This document shows positions 16,833-26,188 of a stretch of 64,000 bases of DNA, in pieces. Source of the stretch: Phaeobacter sp. J2-8 (GTDB lineage: Bacteria > Pseudomonadota > Alphaproteobacteria > Rhodobacterales > Rhodobacteraceae); assembly GCF_022867865.1 (NCBI RefSeq), contig NZ_JALIEC010000004.1, forward strand, positions 248,001 to 312,000, read 5' to 3'. The number at the start of each line of letters is the position of its first letter. Positions within the stretch are counted from its first letter, which is position 1. Made by a program: the position numbers and the translations under genes. A model generated the notes under the pieces. The model was not told the origin of the DNA. It worked only from the letters and a program-made list of their open reading frames with translations, and ran no database searches.

Positions 16833-18764
16833 ATGCAAAGATCTCTTTCGATAACAAACATCGCCCTGTACATGGCTTGGATCATCGCGGCCTTTGTCTC
16901 GATCCAGTCGATCTATGTGGCGTACTTTGGCCCATGGAACATCGCCTATGGCCTTAACATGCTGGTGGGCGCCGCGATTGTCATCGTCCTTATTACCAAG
17001 CCGACGATTGACCCATACGAACACCATTCCTCCGCGGTAAGGGCCGCCGGACTGGTGCTTGACTGGTTGATGATCGCCGTGATCGTCGCCTCCTGCATCC
17101 GTTTCACTCAGGTTGCGTATCTGATGGAGCAGACGCTGTACTTCTTCTCCAGCTTCGATCTCTGGCTGTCGCTCGGCGGAATCGCAGTCCTGCTAGAAGC
17201 CACCCGGCGGCTTTTCGGGTTGCCGATTGTCGTAATCGCCATCCTGACCTTGGTCTACTGCTTCTTTGGCAATTCCCTGCCGGGTTTCCTGAACCATCCT
17301 GGCATCAGCCTGGACCGCGCAATGGATACAATCTGGTACGGCTACCAAGGTGTTTTCGGATCACCGACCAGTGTTGTCATTCGGGTCGTGCTTATCTTCG
17401 TCGTCTTCGGTGTGGTCCTTGAAGGCACCGGGGCAAGTGATACGCTGATCCGAGTGTCTGTCGCATTGACCGGCAAAACCCGAGGCGGACCCGCCCACTC
17501 AGCCGTTGTGGCAAGCGCGTTGCTCGGTTCGATGTCGGGCAGCGTCACGGCCAACGTGGTTGGCTCGGGCAGCTTTACCATTCCGATGATAAAACGGCGC
17601 GGGTTCCCGGCTGCCACAGCAGGCGGGATCGAAGCCGCTGCTTCAACTGGCGGGCAGATCATGCCGCCGGTCATGGGGGCTGCCGCATTCATGATGGCCG
17701 ATCTGACGGGCGAGCCATACACGACCATTGCGCTCGCTGCACTGGTTCCCGCTCTCTTTTACTATGGATCCCTATTCGCCGCGGTGTCGGTCGATGCGAA
17801 CGCCGCCGGTATTCAGCCGATTCCCGAAAGCGAGCGGATCACGCTGACCCGGGCCGACTACATCGCGTCGTTGCAATTCCTGCTGCCGATCGTGTCGATC
17901 ATCATTGTGCTGCTGTTGGGGCGCTCGCCGACGATGGCGGGCCTTGTTGCCGTAACACTCGCCCTGGCTCTAGGGCTGTTCCGGAAGAAGAACCGTTCCA
18001 GCCTCAATCTTTATTGGGACATTGCAGTCAAGGCGGGTATCGCCTGTGCCTCGATCCTGGTCGCGGTCGGTTGTATCGGTATCATCCTGGGTGTCATGAA
18101 CCTGACGGGCGTGGGTCTCAGCTTTGCCTCGATGATCTCGTCGCTGAGCGAGGAATCTCTCCTGTGGTCACTGATCATCACCGCCTTTGCCTGCCTTGTG
18201 CTGGGGATGGGGATGCCGACGCTGCCGGCCTACATCATCATCGTGCTGGTGCTGGGACCTGTCGTCACCAATCTCGGCGCTGATCTGCTGGCGGTTCATA
18301 TGTTCGTCCTTTATTTTGGCGTGCTCTCGGCGATCACCCCGCCTGTAGCCATCGGCGCATTCGCTGCAGCTCCCATCGCGGGTTCGAACCCAATGCGCAC
18401 AGCCTTCGTGGCGGTCAGATTGGCCATCGTCGGCTTCATCATCCCATTCATCTTCATTTATGAACCGTCGCTGCTGCTTGTCCTTGACTTTGACCTGCTC
18501 AGCTTCATCCGCGTATGCACCGCATTGTCGCTCGCAATCTGGATGCTCAACACAGGAGCGGCCGGGTATGCTAGCGAACGCCTGAGCCTATTTGGCCGCG
18601 CGGTCAGGATCGCGCTCGCCGTCGGCCTGATCATCCAGATCCCGGAACTGCAATACCTTTGCATTCTTGCCGCTGTCGGGCTTCTCGCCATTCACAAAAG
18701 CCCACGCCTCGCAGAGACGGCGATGTTTGTAAAAACCACTGAACATTCACCGGAGGAGACCTAA
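16833..18764 (+). CDS. TRAP transporter fused permease (DctQ-DctM type, 4TM/12TM)
   Basis: 643 residues, strongly hydrophobic throughout. The N-terminal ~180 residues form the small DctQ-like part, followed by the large DctM domain with GGPAHSAVVASALLGSMSGS, GGIEAAASTGGQIMPPVMGAAAF and GMGMPTLPAYI, characteristic of TAXI-associated fused TRAP permeases. Inner-membrane, sodium-driven uptake of organic acids is known for the family. It is followed after 2 bp by its TAXI receptor. The upstream ribosome site is weak. It probably imports the acid activated by the CoA-transferase upstream (inference). Confidence 0.95.
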   Translation: MQRSLSITNIALYMAWIIAAFVSIQSIYVAYFGPWNIAYGLNMLVGAAIVIVLITKPTIDPYEHHSSAVRAAGLVLDWLMIAVIVASCIRFTQVAYLMEQTLYFFSSFDLWLSLGGIAVLLEATRRLFGLPIVVIAILTLVYCFFGNSLPGFLNHPGISLDRAMDTIWYGYQGVFGSPTSVVIRVVLIFVVFGVVLEGTGASDTLIRVSVALTGKTRGGPAHSAVVASALLGSMSGSVTANVVGSGSFTIPMIKRRGFPAATAGGIEAAASTGGQIMPPVMGAAAFMMADLTGEPYTTIALAALVPALFYYGSLFAAVSVDANAAGIQPIPESERITLTRADYIASLQFLLPIVSIIIVLLLGRSPTMAGLVAVTLALALGLFRKKNRSSLNLYWDIAVKAGIACASILVAVGCIGIILGVMNLTGVGLSFASMISSLSEESLLWSLIITAFACLVLGMGMPTLPAYIIIVLVLGPVVTNLGADLLAVHMFVLYFGVLSAITPPVAIGAFAAAPIAGSNPMRTAFVAVRLAIVGFIIPFIFIYEPSLLLVLDFDLLSFIRVCTALSLAIWMLNTGAAGYASERLSLFGRAVRIALAVGLIIQIPELQYLCILAAVGLLAIHKSPRLAETAMFVKTTEHSPEET

Positions 18765-18766
18765 AC

Positions 18767-19795
18767 ATGTTCAAACAAAATATCAAAAGCGGCGCTTTGG
18801 CCCTAGCCGTGGCGGCCCTAACCTTGGGCAGCGCCGCCCACGCTCAGGGCAAGTCTTTGCGCATGGCATCGCTCGGTCAATCGTCGCCCACAACCGTCTT
18901 CTCGATTGCCGTTACGCAGATCCTGAAGGAAGAGCACGGCTACTCTACCCAGCTCTCGACAGGGTCTCCAGCCACCCGCCAAGCCGTCGAAGCGGCAAAT
19001 CAGCAGCTGGATCTGTTCGTGTCGGCGGTGTCGGTTAACGGCTTTCTTCGGGACGGAACGCGCATGTACAAGGATATGCCAAACGCGCCAGAATTGTTTG
19101 GGAACCTGCGCAGCATCTTGAACTATCCGTTTGGCGCCTATCACGCTATCGTTTGGGAAAACTCAGGCATCACGTCGCTTGAAGAGATCAAAGGCAAAAA
19201 GGTCTTCATCGGCCCACCGTCCGGCGCGGCCCGCGCGACCATTGGACAGATCATAACTGGCGTGACCGGCTACGAGGTCGGCACCGATTTCGAGGCCATC
19301 AGCGTGGACTGGTCGTCTGCCGAGCAGGCCTTTCAGGATCACCAGATCGACGTCTATTTTACCGCCGCCCCTGTCCCGAGCGCGGAGCTTCAGCAGTTGT
19401 CGGCTCTTGGCAAATTCCGGGTTCTCGGCATCCCGGATGACAAGGTGGAAAGCGAAGCCATCCAAAAGGCCTTTAACGTTCCGGGTCGCGAGTTCACGTT
19501 GCTCGCACCGGGCTCATACAGCGGCCTCGTCAACGAAAAACCTGTGCGCCTAGTGAACACGATTGTCGGGCTGAGCACGAACAAATGGCTGTCCGAGGAA
19601 GATGGATACAACATCACCAAGGCGATCTTCGAAAACAGTGACGATCTGGTCGCCGCCGCACAGTGGATGCAGGTCATCACGCCGGAAAACGCCTTGTCGC
19701 AAATGAACGCACCGCTGCACATTGGCGCGTACAAATACTACAAGTCAGTGGGCATCGATATCCCTGAAGATCTGATTCCACCGGAAGCGAAGTAA
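18767..19795 (+). CDS. TAXI-family TRAP transporter solute-binding protein
   Basis: 342 residues with a Sec signal peptide (about 1-26, cleaved after AAHA). The mature protein has TAXI-family features: SLRMASLGQSSPTTVFSIAVTQIL, a Gly-rich IGPPSGAARATIGQII segment and YFTAAPVPSAELQQLS. It acts in the periplasm and delivers substrate to the fused permease encoded 2 bp upstream; a GGAGGAGAC ribosome site lies in the permease 3' end. A strong hairpin follows at 19843. Confidence 0.95.
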   Translation: MFKQNIKSGALALAVAALTLGSAAHAQGKSLRMASLGQSSPTTVFSIAVTQILKEEHGYSTQLSTGSPATRQAVEAANQQLDLFVSAVSVNGFLRDGTRMYKDMPNAPELFGNLRSILNYPFGAYHAIVWENSGITSLEEIKGKKVFIGPPSGAARATIGQIITGVTGYEVGTDFEAISVDWSSAEQAFQDHQIDVYFTAAPVPSAELQQLSALGKFRVLGIPDDKVESEAIQKAFNVPGREFTLLAPGSYSGLVNEKPVRLVNTIVGLSTNKWLSEEDGYNITKAIFENSDDLVAAAQWMQVITPENALSQMNAPLHIGAYKYYKSVGIDIPEDLIPPEAK

Positions 19796-19842
19796 CAAGA
19801 ACAGCGTTGCCCGGTATTTTCGGTAAGACGCGATCTGGATCG

Positions 19843-19870
19843 TCCCCATCTTGGTTTCCAAGCATGGGGA
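19843..19870 (+). terminator. Hairpin after the TAXI gene
   Basis: TCCCCAT/ATGGGGA (7 bp) continues through one bulged C into CTTGG/CCAAG (5 bp) with a TTT loop. It lies 48 bp after the TAXI stop and before etfB. No long T-run follows, so it is a probable rather than certain terminator. Confidence 0.45.
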
Positions 19871-20075
19871 TGGTTCCCCTTACCAGCCTAAGCAGCCAGG
19901 TCCGACAAAACGGTATCCGTCGAAACGATAATACTCGTTGGCCAAACCACGGCTGAGCTGAACAAAAGAAAACCGACCGGGTGTTGCCCAAGTTCGAGCA
20001 GTTGAAGAAGCCTTCGAGTGTTTCGGCTTTTGTAACTCGGTCCTTGTTCAACAAATTTTCAGGAGAGTTACGCCG

Positions 20076-20834
20076 ATGAAAGTCCTTGTGCCGGTCAAGC
20101 GTGTGATCGACTACAACGTGAAAGTTCGTGTGAAAGCGGACGGTTCGGGTGTCGATCTTGCCAATGTGAAGATGTCGATGAACCCGTTCGACGAGATTGC
20201 CGTTGAGGAGGCGATCCGCCTCAAGGAAGAGGGCAAGGCATACGAGATCGTCGCGGTCAGCATCGGCGTCAAGCAAAGCCAGGAAACGCTGCGCACCGCG
20301 CTGGCGATGGGCGCGGACCGGGCCATTCTGGTGATTGCCGCCGATGACGTGCATACCGATATCGAACCGCTCGCCGTTGCCAAGATCCTGGCAAAAATCG
20401 TCGAAGAAGAGCAGCCCGGCCTCGTGCTGTGTGGCAAGCAGGCGATCGACAATGACATGAACGCCACCGGCCAGATGGTCTCGGCGCTGCTGGGCTGGTC
20501 GCAGGCAACCTTCGCCTCGAAGCTGGACATCGAAGGCGACGCGGCAACCGTGACACGCGAAGTCGATGGTGGCCTCCAGACGATCAAGGTCAAGATGCCC
20601 GCGATTGTCACCGTTGACCTCCGCCTGAACGAGCCGCGCTACGCGTCGCTGCCCAACATCATGAAGGCCAAGAAAAAGCCGATGGACGAGAAGACCGCCG
20701 CTGATTACGGAGTTGATGTTTCTCCGCGTCTGGAAGTCGTCAAGACTTCCGAACCGGCAGAACGCGCCGCGGGCATCAAGGTTGGCACGGTCGACGAGCT
20801 TGTCGCGAAACTCAAAGAAGCGGGGGCTGTGTAA
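20076..20834 (+). CDS. etfB: Electron transfer flavoprotein beta subunit
   Basis: 252 residues, full length. [19 protein letters not shown] at the N-terminus, [10 protein letters not shown], and the beta-subunit signature region [23 protein letters not shown] with the loop that docks to dehydrogenases ([31 protein letters not shown]). AGGAG precedes ATG. It accepts electrons from acyl-CoA dehydrogenases. The stop overlaps etfA (TAATG), so the two are coupled. Its quinone reductase partner (ETF-QO) survives in this window only as the fragment at 6967-7114. Confidence 0.97.
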   Translation: MKVLVPVKRVIDYNVKVRVKADGSGVDLANVKMSMNPFDEIAVEEAIRLKEEGKAYEIVAVSIGVKQSQETLRTALAMGADRAILVIAADDVHTDIEPLAVAKILAKIVEEEQPGLVLCGKQAIDNDMNATGQMVSALLGWSQATFASKLDIEGDAATVTREVDGGLQTIKVKMPAIVTVDLRLNEPRYASLPNIMKAKKKPMDEKTAADYGVDVSPRLEVVKTSEPAERAAGIKVGTVDELVAKLKEAGAV

Positions 20835-21760
20835 TGGCTGTTCTTCTCCTTGCCGAAGTAAATAATGGTGAACTGGCGCTGGACGCCACCGCCAAGGCTG
20901 TCGCAGCCGCCAAATCGCTTGGCGATGTGACCGCGCTTTGTGTCGGCGCAACTGCCGCAGCCGCAGCAGAAGCAGCGGCCAAGATCGACGGTGTTTCCAA
21001 GGTGCTGTGCGCAGAGGATGCAGGCCTTGGCCACCGTCTGGCGGAAGCGACCGCAGCGCTGATCGTCAGCCTTGCAGGCGATTATGAACATATCGTGGCA
21101 CCTGCAACGACGGATGCGAAAAACATCCTGCCCCGCGTCGCCGCCCTGCTGGATGTCATGGTGTTGACCGATGTGTCGGGTGTCGTTGATGGCGCAACTT
21201 TCGAACGCCCCATCTATGCGGGCAACGCGATCCAGACGGTCAAATCTTCGGACGCGACCAAGGTGATTTCATTCCGCACGTCGACCTTCGACGCAGCCGA
21301 TGAACAGGCCGCCGCCCCGGTCGAGACGATCTCGGCAACCGAAAACACCGGCCTGTCCGAATGGATCGAGGACAAGGTCGCTGCAAGCGACCGTCCCGAA
21401 CTGACCTCGGCCGGTGTCGTGGTCTCTGGCGGACGCGGTGTCGGATCAGAAGAGAACTTCGCGATGATCGAGGCGCTGGCAGACAAGCTGGGTGCCGCCG
21501 TTGGCGCATCGCGCGCAGCGGTAGACAGCGGGTTTGCGCCGAATGACTGGCAGGTCGGACAGACCGGTAAAGTCGTCGCACCAGAGCTTTACATCGCAAT
21601 CGGCATCTCGGGCGCGATCCAGCATCTGGCAGGCATGAAGGACTCCAAGGTCATCGTCGCCATCAACAAGGACGAAGAAGCCCCGATCTTCCAAGTCGCC
21701 GACTTCGGCCTCGTGGCAGACCTCTTCGACGCTGTCCCGGAAATGACCGAAAAGCTATGA
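20834..21760 (+). CDS. etfA: Electron transfer flavoprotein alpha subunit
   Basis: 308 residues, full length. The C-terminal FAD-binding part contains [74 protein letters not shown] and [22 protein letters not shown], the standard EtfA signature. It forms a soluble cytoplasmic heterodimer with EtfB, carrying one FAD and one AMP. The one-base overlap with etfB is typical. A hairpin lies 14 bp downstream. Confidence 0.97.
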   Translation: MAVLLLAEVNNGELALDATAKAVAAAKSLGDVTALCVGATAAAAAEAAAKIDGVSKVLCAEDAGLGHRLAEATAALIVSLAGDYEHIVAPATTDAKNILPRVAALLDVMVLTDVSGVVDGATFERPIYAGNAIQTVKSSDATKVISFRTSTFDAADEQAAAPVETISATENTGLSEWIEDKVAASDRPELTSAGVVVSGGRGVGSEENFAMIEALADKLGAAVGASRAAVDSGFAPNDWQVGQTGKVVAPELYIAIGISGAIQHLAGMKDSKVIVAINKDEEAPIFQVADFGLVADLFDAVPEMTEKL

Positions 21761-21774
21761 AATCGCCCCACCGA

Positions 21775-21798
21775 CCGATCAGCCACACGGCTGATCGG
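21775..21798 (+). terminator. Hairpin after etfA
   Basis: CCGATCAGCC and GGCTGATCGG form a perfect 10-bp stem with an ACAC loop, 14 bp after the etfA stop. There is no T-run; a rho-independent role is plausible but not certain. Confidence 0.5.
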
Positions 21799-21933
21799 CG
21801 ATATTGCGAAAACTCATGGCGAAAATCACCTCATTGGTGCGACTTTGCCATTTTGAGCAAAGCGCTTGTCCGATTCATCCCGCACCAAAGCAATAGTACC
21901 GGCGGCCCCACTCAGGAAGAAGGCGTTTGACGG

Positions 21934-22742
21934 GGATTGCCAAGTTGTTGTTCTTGGATTTTAAAGTTCTGATGTTCGGTCGATCACGTCACCATTTCGG
22001 CGGTGTAGTCGGCCCAGAGGCTGAACGCGTCGTGACGAGCGTGGCGGTATGATGTTGCGGTGAGTTTGTAACGGCGGGGACGAAAGATCAGGTTGATCGG
22101 GTCATGTGCGGTCAGGAATCTCTGTGCTTGCCGGTGAGATTTGAACCGCCCGAGTATCTTCTCTCGCTTTCGTGTCAGCCTGTGAGACCCTTCAATTGCG
22201 TTATTCAATCGCTTGTGAGCGTGGCGGTCAGCGTCCGGCGCCAGCGTTTTGATCGGCTTGATGTAGCTGCGTAATTTATCCGTGATCACGACCCTCGGCG
22301 CGCCGAACTGAACTACCAGCCTTTTGAAAAACCTCTTTGCTGCCTTTCCACTTCTGCGCGTTTGCACAAGTATATCGAGAACCTCGCCGTTCGCGTCCCA
22401 TTGCGCGCCACAGCCAGTGCTTCTTGCCGCGGATCGGAACAACGACTTCGTCGAGATGCCATTTGTCGTTGGGACGAGGGCGATCACGCCGGATGCAGTT
22501 CGCGAAATGGCGACCAAACCGATTGACCCACAACCGGACGGCTTCCCGGCTGACAATCACGCCCCGCTCAGCCAGCAAGTCTTCAACGTCAGCCGTGCTC
22601 AGCGCGAAGCGGTGGTACGCCCAAACAGCGTAAGCGATGATCTCGCGAGGGTAGCGGAAGCCCTTAAGGCGAGGCAAACTGGTCGGAATTCTCATACCGC
22701 TAAAATAGCCCGGTCATGTCTGACGAACAAGTTAGCAATGCC
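21934..22742 (-). mobile_element. IS6-family element, left copy (IS6-2a)
   Basis: 809 bp. The ends GGATTGCCAAGTTGTTG (21934-21950) and, on the other strand, GGCATTGCTAACTTGTT (ending 22742) are imperfect inverted repeats. It is almost identical to the copy at 34747-35554, in opposite orientation, differing by one inserted base and a few substitutions. The tctA gene starts 54 bp beyond its right end. Confidence 0.85.
21984..22695 (-). pseudogene. IS6-family transposase with a one-base frameshift
   Basis: Begins MRIPTSLPRLKGFRYPREII at 22695 like the intact copy, but an extra G (three instead of two in GCGCAATGGGACGCG, near 22398) shifts the frame after HWLWRAMG. The remaining sequence, in the second frame, carries the other catalytic residues and ends at 21984. 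Probably inactive unless the extra base is a consensus error. Confidence 0.85.
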
Positions 22743-22796
22743 ATGCCGGGTTCTGGTGGGGCCTGGAACTGCCTTTGCCCTGACAGGACACAAGAC

Positions 22797-24287
22797 ATGG
22801 ATATCATTTTTGCAGCCATGCTCGACGCGCTGTCGCTGACGACGTTTCTGTCGGTCGTGCTCGGCGTCATGATTGGGATCGTGATTGGCGCGGTGCCTGG
22901 GCTGAATGCCCCTATGGCCATCGCGGTGGCCATCCCGCTGACATTCACGATGGCGCCGCTCGCGGCGATCGGCATGTTGGTGGGCGTGATGAAGGGGGGT
23001 GGCTTCGGCGGCGCAATCGGGGCCATCCTGCTCAACACGCCGGGTGAGCCGCACTCTGCCGCGACGACCCTTGACGGACATCCGCTCGCCAAGGGCGGCA
23101 AACCGCGCAAGGCCCTGCAGACCGCGCTCTATTCCTCCGTCGCGGGGGACAGTTGCTCTGACCTTGTGCTGATCCTGCTGGCGCCCACGCTTGCAGTTTT
23201 TGCCCTTCGGGCAGGACCGGTCGAACTTGCAGCAATCCTGGTGATTTCGCTCACGCTGATCGCTTCGCTGTCGGGCCGCTCGCTGACCAAGGGAATATTT
23301 GCCGCGGCGCTTGGCGCCTTTCTTGCCACAGTTGGGGTGGACCCGGAAACCGCTGCGCCGCGCTTTACCTTCGGACAGGTCGACCTCTTTGATGGCCTTC
23401 CCCTCGCGGCCGTTGCCATCGGCGTTCTCGCTGTACCCGAAATCATTCTGAGGCTGCAGGAGGGCCGTCGCTACCGCCCCGATGCCAGCAGGGCCGTTGC
23501 CAACAGTGAGGGGGATGATCGCCTGACTTTTGGTGAATTCCTGAACCTGAGACGCACTGTCCTGCGTGGGGCGGGTATCGGAACGGCCATCGGCGCACTG
23601 CCGGGGCTTGGCACAACGCTCGCTGCCTTTCTCAGCTACGCCGCCACCAAGCGGTTCTCGACAGCGCCTGAGAAACTCGGCACCGGCGCGACCGAGGGCA
23701 TTGCCGCAACCGAAAGCGCCAATTCTGCTGTCTCAGGCGCGAACCTGATCCCGCTTTTAACGTTGGGTATCCCCGGCAACCTTACCGCCGCCCTATTGGT
23801 CGGTGCCTTCCTGATCCATGGTGTCACGCCCGGGCCTCTGATCTTTCAGCGCGATACGTCGCTGGTTTACGGGCTTTTTGCGGCGATGATCATGGCCAAT
23901 GTCATGGTGCTGATCATCGGATCCCTGGGGCTTCGTGCGTTTGCGCTGATTGTGAAGGTCCCACCCTTCGTCATCTATCCCATCGTGCTGTTGCTCTGTG
24001 TCGTAGGTATTTACGTGAGCCAGGGCGGATTCTTCGCCGTCGGCGTCATGCTGGCCTTCGCGGTGCTGGGCTTCTTCATGCTGAAGCTCGAGATCTCCAT
24101 CGTTTGCTTCATCATCGGGCTCGTGCTCGGCCCGATGATCGAACTCTCGATCCGTCAATCCGTGATCCTGCTCAGCCGCAACCCCGCTGCCATCCTCGAT
24201 CATCCATTCGCGCTGGTCCTGTTTGCCGCGTCGCCGTTCGTGGCGTGGCTGCTGATCCGCGATCGTAACCGCCTGTCCGACGGCTAA
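22797..24287 (+). CDS. tctA: Tripartite tricarboxylate transporter permease TctA
   Basis: 496 residues, about 12 membrane segments. TctA hallmarks: GAVPGLNAPMAIAVAIPLTF, GGFGGAIGAILLNTPGEPHSAATTLDGHPLAK, the second repeat GALPGLGTTLAAFLSYA and ESANSAVSGANLIPLLTLGIPGN. ATG 22797 fits the family start; longer in-frame sequence upstream lies inside the IS. The gene stands 54 bp from an IS6 end without tctC or tctB before it; those occur as fragments at 35555-36239 on the other side of the inverted segment. The 40 bp before the start can be read as AGFWWGLELPLP-stop, a possible TctB C-terminus. Confidence 0.93.
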   Translation: MDIIFAAMLDALSLTTFLSVVLGVMIGIVIGAVPGLNAPMAIAVAIPLTFTMAPLAAIGMLVGVMKGGGFGGAIGAILLNTPGEPHSAATTLDGHPLAKGGKPRKALQTALYSSVAGDSCSDLVLILLAPTLAVFALRAGPVELAAILVISLTLIASLSGRSLTKGIFAAALGAFLATVGVDPETAAPRFTFGQVDLFDGLPLAAVAIGVLAVPEIILRLQEGRRYRPDASRAVANSEGDDRLTFGEFLNLRRTVLRGAGIGTAIGALPGLGTTLAAFLSYAATKRFSTAPEKLGTGATEGIAATESANSAVSGANLIPLLTLGIPGNLTAALLVGAFLIHGVTPGPLIFQRDTSLVYGLFAAMIMANVMVLIIGSLGLRAFALIVKVPPFVIYPIVLLLCVVGIYVSQGGFFAVGVMLAFAVLGFFMLKLEISIVCFIIGLVLGPMIELSIRQSVILLSRNPAAILDHPFALVLFAASPFVAWLLIRDRNRLSDG

Positions 24288-24301
24288 TGGAAAGGAATTC
24301 C

Positions 24302-24784
24302 ATGAAGACCCCTTACACACCTGATGCCAAAGGTCCGCTCACCGGGCTGCGCGTTGTCGATATGACGCGGCTTGGTGTCGAGGACTATGCAACGTCGATG
24401 GGCGTCGCCGCCACGCCGGATGTTCTGAGGCCCGCTGTTCAACAGGTCAACCAGGCCGCGCGGGCGGCATCGGTCGCCTCTTTCGCCGTCGCCGCAGGCA
24501 TGTCCGATTTTCGTGACATCGATGGCTTGCGGGCCGCTGCCACATACGCCCGCGCCATCGGGTCCACTGGTGGCTACGCGGTACATCCGGCCCAGGTGGC
24601 GGTTCTCAACGACGTCTTTTCGCCTACCGAGGCCGAGCTTGGATGGGCGCGACGAGTTGTAGAGGCCGCCGAGACCGCCGCCAGAAAGGGGCAAGGCGTG
24701 ACGAAGCTCGATGGCCAGATGATCGATTTGCCGCTGGTGACCCGGGCCCAGTCCATTATCGCGCGAGGGCCGCTGTCTGGCTGA
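24302..24784 (+). pseudogene. In-frame fusion remnant: CaiB-type CoA-transferase start joined to a CitE-like lyase C-terminus
   Basis: 160 residues from ATG 24302 (GGAAAGGAATTCC upstream; 15 bp after the tctA stop). Residues 1-24 (KGPLTGLRVVDMTRL) are the N-terminus of a type III CoA-transferase. From residue 25 on (GVEDYATSMGVAATPDVL, DFRDIDGLRAAATYARAIG, YAVHPAQVAVLNDVFSP, LDGQMIDLPLV) it matches the last ~135 residues of HpcH/HpaI-type CoA-ester lyases (CitE family). The first half of the lyase barrel and nearly all the transferase are missing, so no activity is expected. It implies that a CoA-transferase and a CitE-type lyase once followed tctA and an internal deletion joined them. Confidence 0.8.
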
Positions 24785-25174
24785 CGTACCGGCATCCCGG
24801 CACCGTACAGTGCCTGTGCCCTGCGACCATAATAGCGCCAGCCAATCCGCCGGCATCAGAGCGACATAGGCCGATAGCCCACACGTCGCGGACTGCAGAA
24901 GAGATATTTCACGGCTAAAGTCATTGCTTCTGCAAGCGACGAAGGTCAGCCTATCTAAACGATTTTTTGCTAACCTTCCTGTTGCACAAGAGACTACACG
25001 AGCGCTGCTAAAGGCCGCAATCTCTGGCCGCACCGCAGCATTCTTGACCATTGATAGACGGCGGCTCTGGGCCGCTTCCGACCGGTAGCACCAAGGGCGG
25101 ATTGCCGACATTCGCTGCGGGTTCGAAACTCCGACCTGCAGATGTCCGCTTCGGATCTTTACGGCCTCATCTAC
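24785..25174. other. 390-bp stretch without a recognisable gene
   Basis: Open frames exist on both strands but none has a ribosome site or family similarity. Phrases such as GGGCGGATTGCCGACATTCG and CTGCAGATGTCCGCTTCGG resemble short intergenic repeats I associate with roseobacter genomes; that resemblance is a recollection, not a search result. Confidence 0.4.
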
Positions 25175-26110
25175 TCAATCTTGCTGCATCATCCGGGTGG
25201 CGACCTGCTTGGTCGTTTCCAAAATGGTTCGCTTGAGAGACATGGCCGTTTTGGTCTCTCGTTGTCCTGTTCGGGTCAGCAAACCGACGGGCCGAGCGAT
25301 GCTTGGGTCGATCATGGGGCGCATGATGACGGAACGGACAACTGCGTAGGATGCCGTTGATTGGGGGAGGATAGCCACGCCAACGCCTTCGCTTACCATT
25401 TCCAACGCAGTGGTCGAGCGCCCCACCTCAAACGTCCATGCGATAGGTTGCCGGCTTTGCGCCATCGCTTCATCAATCAGCAGTCGATTACCCGTGCCAC
25501 GCACAGGGACGATCAATTCCTCGCCCGCAAGGTCACTCCAAAGGATCGCGTTTTTCGCCGCAAGACGATGAGACGGCGGCATGGCCAGACCGATCCGATC
25601 ATCGAACAGGGCCTCGAAGGTGGTGGAAGGTTCAAGCATGGGGAGCGAGGATATCCCGAAGTCAGCTTCGCCGCCGGAGACGGCCTCGGCGACCTCGTTG
25701 GCGTTACCATCCAGCAACCTTATGCGCGCGGTATGACCGGCGGCACGGAAACGCCGCAACGCTGTGGGAAGCAAGGCGGCGGCAACACTGGGTATGATCC
25801 CGACAGTGACAATTGCATTTGTCTGGTAGCCGAAAACCGCGCTTTCGTCTCGCATTGCATGGGCCGTTTCCCTGGCGCTATCCAATATGGCCTCTGCACG
25901 TGCCTGCAAACGCTTTGCCGCAAGGGTCGGTTTGACGGCACGGGTTGTGCGCTCGAACAGTTGGGAGTCCAGCGCCTCTTCCAGTTTTTTGATGCGTCGG
26001 GTTATCGCGGATTGCGACAGGTTCAGTTTGTCAGCGGCAAGATGGAAAGAACCCGTCTCCTTTACGGCCAAGAACGCTTCTAGGTCATTGAAATCGTAAT
26101 TGATGCGCAT
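25175..26110 (-). CDS. LysR-family regulator, TcuR-like
   Basis: 311 residues from ATG 26110. N-terminal helix-turn-helix FNDLEAFLAVKETGSFHLAADKLNLSQSAITRRIKKLEE (about 6-44), then the two-lobed effector domain with GVAILPQSTASY. It is divergent from tcuAB with 78 bp between starts, the arrangement known for tcuR-tcuABC, where TcuR activates tricarballylate catabolism. No good ribosome site is visible at this ATG; TTG at 26128 is a weaker alternative. Function follows from position. Confidence 0.9.
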   Translation of the reverse strand: MRINYDFNDLEAFLAVKETGSFHLAADKLNLSQSAITRRIKKLEEALDSQLFERTTRAVKPTLAAKRLQARAEAILDSARETAHAMRDESAVFGYQTNAIVTVGIIPSVAAALLPTALRRFRAAGHTARIRLLDGNANEVAEAVSGGEADFGISSLPMLEPSTTFEALFDDRIGLAMPPSHRLAAKNAILWSDLAGEELIVPVRGTGNRLLIDEAMAQSRQPIAWTFEVGRSTTALEMVSEGVGVAILPQSTASYAVVRSVIMRPMIDPSIARPVGLLTRTGQRETKTAMSLKRTILETTKQVATRMMQQD

Positions 26111-26130
26111 AATGCAATAATTAGACAAAC

Positions 26131-26145
26131 TTGATCATTAGTCAA
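26131..26145. promoter_or_regulatory. Candidate LysR binding box between tcuR and tcuA
   Basis: TTGATCATTAGTCAA is a T-N11-A motif with TTGA/TCAA arms, located 21 bp before the regulator's start and 44 bp before tcuA. It fits the usual LysR recognition box. Confidence 0.45.
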
Positions 26146-26188
26146 ATAAAACCAGACCGAATATGTTCGCACTTGAAGGAGACCGGGC

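Noticed and set aside
19677-20951. 424-codon minus-strand frame across the TAXI end and etfB
   Set aside because: It spans an intergenic hairpin and lies antisense to etfB, which is unmistakable; no ribosome site or motif.
22716-22796. Longer N-terminus for tctA starting in the IS end
   Set aside because: The extra residues come from the IS6 terminal repeat and are not TctA-like; ATG 22797 fits the family.
24284-25111. 275-codon minus-strand frame covering the chimera's antisense and the gap
   Set aside because: No ribosome site, no recognisable fold, and half of it is antisense to the CoA-lyase remnant.
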